The translations under genes and the position numbers were made by a program. A stretch of 64,000 nucleotides of DNA from Owenia fusiformis. Lineage: Eukaryota; Annelida; Polychaeta; Sabellida; Oweniidae. The stretch lies in contig CAIIXF020000003.1 in assembly GCA_903813345.2 (NCBI GenBank), positions 18,058,931-18,122,930 on the forward strand. The letters run 5' to 3'. The stretch's first letter is position 1; each line of letters starts with the position of its first letter. Under the pieces are notes generated by a model. It ran no database searches. It had not been told where the DNA came from and worked only from the letters and a program-made list of their open reading frames with translations. Of this stretch, positions 56,935 through 64,000 are shown one piece after another.

Positions 56935-58230
56935 TATAAAGACTGCCACACTCTATACCATAGATGTATGAAGACTAACAGACTCATTACCATAGATGTA
57001 TGAAGACTAAGAGACTCTTTACCATAGATGTATAAAGACTGCCACACTCTATACCATAGATGTATAAAGACTAACAGACTCATTACCATAGATGTATGAA
57101 GACTAACAGACTCTTAACCATAGATGTATGAAGACTGCCACACTCTATACCATAGATGTATAAAGACTAACAGACTCTTTACCATGGAAATATAGAGACT
57201 AACAGACTCTTTACCATGGAAATATAGAGACTAACAGACTCTTTACCATGGAAATATAAAGACTAACAGACTTTATACCATAGATGTATAAAGACTAACA
57301 GACTTTTTACCATGGAAATATAAAGACTAACGGACTTTATACCATAGATGTATAAAGACTAACAGACTTTTTACCATGAAAATATAAAGACTAATAGACT
57401 CTTTACCATGGAAATATAAAGATTACCAGACTCTTTACCATAGAAATATAAAGACTTCAATACTCTTTACCATAGAAATACAAAGACTACCAGACTCTTT
57501 ACTATGAAAATATAAAAAATACCAGACTCTATACCATAGAAATACAAAGACTAATAGATTCTTTACCATGGAAATATAAAGACTACCAGACTCTTTACCA
57601 TAGAAATACAAAAACTAACAGACTCTTTACTATGGAAATATAAAGACTAAAAGACTCTATACCATAGAAATACAAAGACTAAAAGACTCTTTACCATGGA
57701 AATATAAAGACTACCAGACTCTTTACCATGGAAATATAAAGACTACCATACTCTATACCATAGAAATACAAACACTAACAGACTCTTAACCATGGAAATA
57801 TAAAGACTAAAAGACTCTTTACCATGGAAATATAAAGACTACCAGACTCTTTACCATGGAAATATAAAGACTACCATACTCTATACCATAGAAATACAAA
57901 CACTAACAGACTCTTAACCATGGAAATATAAAGACTAAAAGACTCTTTACCATAGAAATATAAAGACTAACAGACTCTTTACCATGGAAATATAAAGATT
58001 ACCAGACTCTTTACCATGGAAATATAAAGACAAACAGACTCTTTACCATGGAAATATAAAGACAACCATACTCTATACCATAGAACTACAAAGACTACCA
58101 GACTCTTTACTATGAAAATATAAAGACTACCAGACTCTATACCATATAAATACAAAGACTAACAGACTCTCTACCATCGAAATATAAAGACTAACAGACT
58201 CTTTACCATAGAAATATAAAGACTACCAGA
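56935..58230 (+). repeat. 32-bp minisatellite, ~40 copies
   Basis: Unit CTTTACCATGGAAATATAAA then GACTAACAGACT. The left end is dominated by a 'CATAGATGTATAAAG' variant and the rest by 'CATGGAAATATAAAG' and 'CATAGAAATACAAAG' variants. A higher-order block of about 130 bp repeats near 57690-57960. Non-coding. Confidence 0.93.
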
Positions 58231-58836
58231 CAAATCATGATAAAAAGGACATTATTTGATTAAATAGACTCTATACTGCATATTAGAGCACAATCAAGAC
58301 CCCCAGGACTTAATCTCGTATTGAGCTTTACCACATATTCACATATCTACTTATTGACAAAGAAGTCTAGAATCCTCCACTTTCAGTGCTAATTTAACGA
58401 CTGCACTGACTGATAGAATTACTATTGCAGAAATTAATATATCTAAAGTTTGAATGCATCCCTGTTATCTGATTGGTTGTTAATATTTTTATCATGAATC
58501 TGATTGGCTGCCTGGTTCAAGGTGCTTGTTGGCCCTTGAGCACTTGATGGAAATTTCCCTCGATGGCTGCCGAACCAAATATGTTCAATTCTGACAGTTT
58601 GTTGTTCTGTTGATTATTTCAAAATATCTACAATAATATACCTGAATTTAGAGAAAAAAGAACTTGAGTAATTGATATAAAATGATGAATACCTCAGCAA
58701 ATATTTCTCCAATGAGATAAATACTATTTCACTTTACAATGTAGTCTAATTATGTTTTCTTTACACATGTTTTCTTTTGAAATAAGTAATGGGAAGGAAA
58801 GGTGATTAGTGATTACATATTGTTTGTAAGCCTCCA
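58231..58836. other. Spacer
   Basis: No feature supported. Confidence 0.45.
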
Positions 58837-59022
58837 CAGGCCTGTAGCCAGCTCTTACCTGGGGGAGGGGGAGTGGTTCTTCCAAGGCGTGAGATTTTGC
58901 CAATGGGGGAGCGTTTTGACAGTTTGGGCTAAAAGATTGTGTGAAAAGTGCTCAGAATGGTGAAAAACTGCATGATTTTGAAAGAAGGAAGCGTCCCTCC
59001 ACTCCCCCTGGCTACGGGCCTG
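58837..59022. mobile_element. MITE, 'GGCTACGGGCCTG' family, complete
   Basis: 186 bp with ends CAGGCCTGTAGCCAG and, reverse complemented, CAGGCCCGTAGCCAGGGGGA. Same family as 43438-43617. The minus-strand frame is incidental. Confidence 0.75.
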
Positions 59023-59708
59023 CTTCATTGTATGTTGCAATACATTAAACTGAAACTGAAGTTGAAATAGATGATCTGTTGGAAAGAGACAAGCTGTTAA
59101 ATTAATTCTTAATCTGTAAAAATATTCTAGATTCCATATTTATTTTTACAGAAACAAGAAAAACATGGAACTATTGATTCATTGACACTTCCTTTGCATA
59201 GAAATCATACTGTAAAACAAGGCATTAACATGCAAAATGTCAACACCTACCATTTGTTGCAGATGCCAAACTCTGAATACCAGACTACAAACACCAGCCA
59301 CCAAATGCTTACCACTTATATTTATTTATTTTATTCTATTTTATATTTCATTAAAACATTATAACATTTGTACATATTTGTGGCCGTGACACCTACATAG
59401 GTATATGATTAACCACTTTTAAAATCCTTAATCTAAAATTTTTGAGTGCTTGAAAGTTTAACACAATATGACACTGGGTAAACCATAATTGTCTGATGAA
59501 TTATAAACAATGGTAAAAAATAATGTATAACATAGAGGATGGAATCACCTTATGTTTGCTGAACATCAAAATCAATACTTAAATGTATTATACGTATACA
59601 TATAGTTTAAAGGGTCATGTCGAACTATTATATTTACTAAAATCAATTTAAATTGTACTTAATGGAACATAACTATTCCCGTTATAGAAAAGCTCCATCA
59701 ACTAGAGA
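59023..59708. other. Spacer
   Basis: A 60-codon frame near 59182 has no motif. Nothing supported. Confidence 0.4.
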
Positions 59709-60653
59709 CTGTGAATGCACTGTCATATGCACGTTAGTGTTGTCGCGATGTGCCATAATCGTACATCGATGCATCGGCAATTTTCAGTAGTAAACATCGA
59801 TGCACATCGCGATGTACATCGAGAAAAACTCCGAGAAAAGTGCACTGAAATACCAAACGTTAATGCACTAAAATACCGAAAAGAACAATTAATAAGAGCA
59901 CGCTGGTACATCCGGGAACTTCTAGTAACGGTGAAATGAAAGTAAAGTAATTTTTTTAGATTAATGGTTCATTTCAACTAGCTAAAACAGTTTTAAAGCG
60001 AAAGAATATCAGAAAACATTGGAAAATGAAATAAGACATGAGAAAGGTAAGCAATTTACGTCAAAAATAAGATAAGAAAGGGTGATTTTTAGCAAATTAA
60101 TTTTTTTAAAAACATCGATGTTTTGTTTCAGACATCGATGCATCGCCAGAATCAGCTTTGGCGATGTATATCGCGATGTATCGATTAATCGCGACAACAC
60201 TAATGCACGTGTAGACTATGCACATTATAATTAAATGCTTGCTTCTGTGTCCTTGTAGTTGTAGTGTATTATATAACACGATCCTTTAAAGTGAGTCATG
60301 ATTCTTTAAAGTGAGTCATTACATAAACAAGTTGATTATTTCAATGTTTTCATGATCAGTATAAGTTCAATGAACTTACAAAACGGTATATTTACGTAGA
60401 TTATTACGTATACAGTTGGATCTCCGTATAAAGATTTGCCTACATGTGTGTGGAACAATTGACCGCAAGCATTTTTTGAAATTAATTGGCTGAGTGGGAA
60501 CTGTCATGTAATTGTCTGATTGTATTGTTGGGCTGGCAAGCCATACTTATTTTGTATTACGTCATGATCGGGGCTTCCGCCATATTGAAATAAACTGGAC
60601 AAAGTCAGCCAATATATCTCTTAGTGTTATTCTAAATATAACGTAACAGAACA
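59709..60653 (+). repeat. Probable 5' LTR of the second gypsy element, with a MITE inside
   Basis: The right border is clear: ...CAGAACA at 60653 followed at once by a TGG-starting primer site. The left border is a guess: TGTGAATGCACTG at 59709, which would give ~470 bp once the hAT-like MITE and its duplication are removed. A TATATAA-like box lies near 60271. The partner LTR is beyond the window, so the left end cannot be verified. Confidence 0.5.
59735..60202. mobile_element. hAT-like MITE (single copy)
   Basis: 468 bp, ends TAGTGTTGTCGCGATGTGCC / ATCGCGACAACACTA, with the 8-bp duplication ATGCACGT at 59727-59734 and 60203-60210. Same family as the dimer at 28745-29671. Confidence 0.92.
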
Positions 60654-60671
60654 TGGTGTCAAACGTTGGAT
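60654..60671 (+). promoter_or_regulatory. Primer-binding site of the second gypsy element
   Basis: TGGTGTCAAACGTTGGAT directly follows the LTR-like CA end. The TGG start and position fit a tRNA primer site; which tRNA is not determined. Confidence 0.6.
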
Positions 60672-61019
60672 GCGAGCCTACGGGGATATAAAACCACAGA
60701 GAAAAAGTAGGACATGTAAAACTTGTCTGAAAGTGACCAGATTAGAGGTATTTTTGGTGTTTAACTTTGATTGCCGGTGAAATTTTGTGCAAATTTCGAG
60801 CATGACATTTTTGCGCACGACACGGATTACATCATTGCTTCGTGCACACGACACGGATTACGCCATTGCTTCGCGGAGATATGCAAATGCCATGGATTGC
60901 GTCATTGCTGCTGTACTACAGTAAGAATTTGAGTCCAACTGATATTTAAACTTGTGAACTGTACTTCTACTCTTGTGTATTAACTATCGTGATTATATTG
61001 TCATCTTTGGATTATTATA
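60672..61019 (+). other. Leader of the second gypsy element
   Basis: Untranslated region with two or three imperfect direct repeats around ACGACACGGATTACATCATT (60818 and 60850, with a weaker third near 60892). It may hold packaging signals. No start codon with a long frame precedes 61020. Confidence 0.5.
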
Positions 61020-64000
61020 ATGGCCAAGATACAGCCTCCAAACCCTTTTAACTTTGATAAACCCAATGAGTGGATTGCTTGGAGAGAAAGGTTCCTGAGG
61101 TTTAGGCTAGCTACAAAACTTAACAAAGAGGATGATATTACACAAGTCAGTCAACTTATATATATTATGGGCCAATCTGCAGAGGACATATACAAACAGT
61201 TTACGTTTGAGCCCTTACCAGTTGCTGAAGATGGCCAAATAATTGATCCGCCAGACAACAGGTACAATTTTGATGCCGTTTTGGGCAAATTTGATAACTA
61301 TTTTGTGCCAAAGATAAACATTATTCATGAACGAAGGGTCTTCAACCTTAGACAACTGGGAGAGTCAGAAACAATGGAGGAATATATCCGAGATTTGTAT
61401 AAACTGAGTCAACATTGTTCATTCGTTGACAGAAACGAAATGATTCGCGATAAGATCATCGTTTCCATCAAAGACAGAGACTTGTCAGAGCGAGTCCAGA
61501 CACTTGCCATGACGTGTGATCTCACCCTAGAGAAAACTATTGAACTAGTTCGTAGTCATGAACTTATAATATCACAGTCTCAAGCTGAAGGGAGACCTAC
61601 TGATACAAGTAACGTTGATTTTGTTCGTAAGCGACCCCCGCAACAGAGAGCTACACGACAAAACTACAGAAAACAAGACCAGGCACAACACAAAGCAGAC
61701 AAACACAAGTGTGACAGATGTGGCTACATTCACAGAAATGATAAATGCCCTGCTAAAGGAAAAACCTGTCATAATTGCAAGAAATTAAATCATTTCTCAA
61801 GTGTGTGTAAATCAAATAAGAAATCTGTTGATAAAAGAGTTGTACATGAATGTTATGATGAATGTGCTGATGCCGATCTTGACACTACTGAGTTTCATGT
61901 AGGTGAGCTTGTGCATTTGGTTGATTCTGCCAAGTCACTGATTGTAGATAGGCACACAGAGCCACCATGGCGTGTGACCTTACCCATTTGTGGTAAATTG
62001 ATGAGTTTCAAGATCGACACAGGCGCTGATGTAAATGTTATGAGTAACAAAGCATATGAATGCCTTACACCAAAACCTAGGTTACAAAGGCATGATGGTC
62101 CTCCACTGAAGTCAGTAGGTGGGGTAATAGATACAAGAGGTTACTTTATAACAAATAGCAATCTTGATGGTACCAAATTCTCAATGAGAATATTTGTATT
62201 AAATGGGCCAAAGTGTGATAACTTATTATGTCGCAGATCTGCTAAAATGTTGAATCTAGTTACTAAAAATGTACATGTTGTAACTCAGACCTCTCAGAGC
62301 GAGGCAGGTAAAATTGGTTCTGATCCTGGTAACCATAGAAATAAAACTACAATGCCCCCTAGTAACAATACTTCTGAAATGCCAGGTCATGTAAAAGACC
62401 CCATAAATGATAATGAATTGTATGGGGAAGTGGGTACAATGAAATGTGAGCCTGTCAAAATTGAGTTGAAGCAAGATGCTGAACCATATGCTGTTGTGGT
62501 ACCGAGGCGCGTTCCATTTCCTATAATGAAACCATTACAAGAAAAACTCGAATCAATGGAATCCAATGGTGTTATTGCCAAGATAACTGAGCCTACTGAG
62601 TGGTGTTCACCCATGGTCCCGGTAGTTTCAAAATCAGGAAAAATTCGCGTGACGGTTGACTTTAGAAAACTTAATAAATCAGTTAAGCGCGAGAGATTTG
62701 TCCTACCAACCATTGACTGTATATTACAGAAACTTTCGGGAAGTTCTGTCTTTTCCACCCTCGACGCCACAGGAGGTTTTCATCAAGTGCCACTTAGCGA
62801 GGTAAGTCAGCGTTTAACAACGTTTATAACACCCTTCGGTCGTTATGTATACAAGAAGATGCCACAAGGCATATCGCTTGCTCCAGAAATCTTTCAAAGA
62901 GAAATGTCGCGCATTTTGCAAAATTGTCCTGGAGTAGCAGTATTCATGGATGATATTATCGTTCATGGTAAGAATGTAGAAGATCATGATAAAAATCTCA
63001 AACAAGTCTTACAGAAAATCAAACAGTCCGGTCTAGTTCTCAACAAGGCGAAGTGTCATTACCGGAAGCCCGAGCTCGTATTTTTAGGGCATAAAATTAG
63101 CGCTAATGGAGTCTCGCCAGACCCAGCCAAAGTCGCCGCGATAGTGGAAATGGAAATTCCTGAAAATGTTGAAGAATTACGACGATTCTTAGGCATGATA
63201 AATTGGATAGGTAGGTTTATACCAAACTTATCTACAATGCTTCACCCATTGAATGAACTTTTGAGAAAAGACACAATTTGGACATGGGGAAAAGCACAAA
63301 TGGATGCCTTTGAAACAGTGAAACAGAAGGTAAGTAGTAAGCCTGTTCTAAAATACTACGACATCAATAAGCCATCGCGTGTTAGTGCTGACAGTAGCTG
63401 TTACGGGTTAGGCGGTGTCTTAGAGCAACAGCATGGAACAGATTGGTTTCCTGTTCATTACTGTTCTCGTTCATTAACTGATGCCGAACGCCGCTATGCT
63501 CAAATTGAAAAGGAACTTTTGGCAGGGGTGTGGTCAATGGAAAAATTCAGTCAGTATTTGGTCGGACTAGAATCATTTGTATATGTGACTGATCACAAAC
63601 CTCTGGTGCCAATTATAAATCAAAAGGATCTTGATCAAACACCGGTGCGATGCCAGAGAATGCTAATTCGTCTCATGAGGTTTAATTGTATCGCTGAATA
63701 CAGACCCGGAAAGACATTAGTCATAGCAGACACATTGTCTAGAAAACCGCTTAGTAGCATGGAATCAAACACTGTAGAAAGTGTGACGGAATATGAGAGT
63801 TTCATATATGATAACCTACCAGTCGCGAAGTCGCGTCTTGAGAATATTCGTGACTTGTCACAGATTGATCCCGAAATCTCAACAGTCATGAATTATGTTC
63901 TTCATGGTTGGCCGGAATATTACAAAGACGTGAAAGAAGTTGCCAAGCGATACTATGATTGTAGAGAATCCTTGAGTGTTGTCAATGACATACTTATGTA
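61020..64000 (+). CDS. Gag-Pol polyprotein of a gypsy LTR retrotransposon, 3' end beyond window
   Basis: One uninterrupted frame of 993 codons, starting MAKIQPPNPFNF and still open at the window edge. Gag occupies residues 1 to ~225. Two zinc knuckles follow: CDRCGYIHRNDKC (~231) and CHNCKKLNHFSSVC (~250). The protease motif KIDTGADVNVM is at ~333. Reverse transcriptase has TVDFRKLN (~547), MPQGISLAPEIFQREM and FMDDIIVHG (~644). RNase H has SADSSCYG (~791), VTDHKPL (~858) and a closing ADTLSRK (~907). The last ~85 residues are the spacer before the integrase zinc domain, which should follow outside the window, so the order here is the usual gypsy one. Gag and Pol are fused without frameshift. 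The sequence resembles Mag-type or K02A2.6-like elements, from memory. The intact frame suggests a young copy. Confidence 0.95.
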   Translation, partial: MAKIQPPNPFNFDKPNEWIAWRERFLRFRLATKLNKEDDITQVSQLIYIMGQSAEDIYKQFTFEPLPVAEDGQIIDPPDNRYNFDAVLGKFDNYFVPKINIIHERRVFNLRQLGESETMEEYIRDLYKLSQHCSFVDRNEMIRDKIIVSIKDRDLSERVQTLAMTCDLTLEKTIELVRSHELIISQSQAEGRPTDTSNVDFVRKRPPQQRATRQNYRKQDQAQHKADKHKCDRCGYIHRNDKCPAKGKTCHNCKKLNHFSSVCKSNKKSVDKRVVHECYDECADADLDTTEFHVGELVHLVDSAKSLIVDRHTEPPWRVTLPICGKLMSFKIDTGADVNVMSNKAYECLTPKPRLQRHDGPPLKSVGGVIDTRGYFITNSNLDGTKFSMRIFVLNGPKCDNLLCRRSAKMLNLVTKNVHVVTQTSQSEAGKIGSDPGNHRNKTTMPPSNNTSEMPGHVKDPINDNELYGEVGTMKCEPVKIELKQDAEPYAVVVPRRVPFPIMKPLQEKLESMESNGVIAKITEPTEWCSPMVPVVSKSGKIRVTVDFRKLNKSVKRERFVLPTIDCILQKLSGSSVFSTLDATGGFHQVPLSEVSQRLTTFITPFGRYVYKKMPQGISLAPEIFQREMSRILQNCPGVAVFMDDIIVHGKNVEDHDKNLKQVLQKIKQSGLVLNKAKCHYRKPELVFLGHKISANGVSPDPAKVAAIVEMEIPENVEELRRFLGMINWIGRFIPNLSTMLHPLNELLRKDTIWTWGKAQMDAFETVKQKVSSKPVLKYYDINKPSRVSADSSCYGLGGVLEQQHGTDWFPVHYCSRSLTDAERRYAQIEKELLAGVWSMEKFSQYLVGLESFVYVTDHKPLVPIINQKDLDQTPVRCQRMLIRLMRFNCIAEYRPGKTLVIADTLSRKPLSSMESNTVESVTEYESFIYDNLPVAKSRLENIRDLSQIDPEISTVMNYVLHGWPEYYKDVKEVAKRYYDCRESLSVVNDILM

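Overview
The window is a piece of an AT-rich animal genome. It holds one split gene with long introns, no operons, and a very high load of transposons and tandem repeats. The only recognisable cellular gene is an EF-hand calcium-binding protein of the calbindin/calretinin/secretagogin family, closest from memory to secretagogin. Its exons are spread on the + strand from about 19.75 to 54.19 kb. The repeat types (mariner-like elements, gypsy retrotransposons, small elements carrying a 'GGCTACGGGCCTG' end) suggest a marine invertebrate, perhaps a mollusc, another lophotrochozoan or an ambulacrarian. The sequence alone does not decide which.

Layout. 0-10 kb: a degenerate ~180-bp tandem satellite on both sides of a complete, apparently very young LTR retrotransposon (3216-8583, minus strand). 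Its LTRs read as identical, its target duplication is 5 bp and its single Gag-Pol frame has 1506 codons. Integrase lies before reverse transcriptase, the unusual order known from Gmr1-type gypsy elements. 10.8-12.0 kb: a non-autonomous DNA element whose inverted ends are arrays of a 15-bp unit, with an 8-bp target duplication. 12.2-17.2 kb: tandem duplications and three families of small inverted-repeat elements. 19.3 kb: a decayed tRNA-like sequence.

19.7-54.3 kb: the secretagogin-like gene, nine coding exons giving about 253 residues and five EF-hand loops. The first EF-hand of the vertebrate protein was not found. The introns hold a mariner remnant, a 55-bp minisatellite made from the exon 2 acceptor and exon start, a three-level nest of transposons (28-31 kb), a broken LINE split by a small DNA element (35.2-36.8 kb), a 30-bp minisatellite (37.3-38.2 kb), hairpin elements, a pogo-like element and an AT microsatellite just before exon 4.

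54.3-59.7 kb: small elements, a mariner nested in another mariner-like element, and a ~1.3-kb 32-bp minisatellite. 59.7-64.0 kb: the 5' part of a second gypsy-type LTR retrotransposon (+ strand). Its putative LTR carries a hAT-like element, and its Gag-Pol frame stays open to the window edge.

The retroelement genes serve their own transposition. The host gene would encode a cytosolic calcium sensor. No promising undescribed multi-gene system was seen. The most interesting signals are the splice-site minisatellite at exon 2, the integrase-first gypsy element, a dimeric hAT-like insertion and the elements with tandem-repeat termini.
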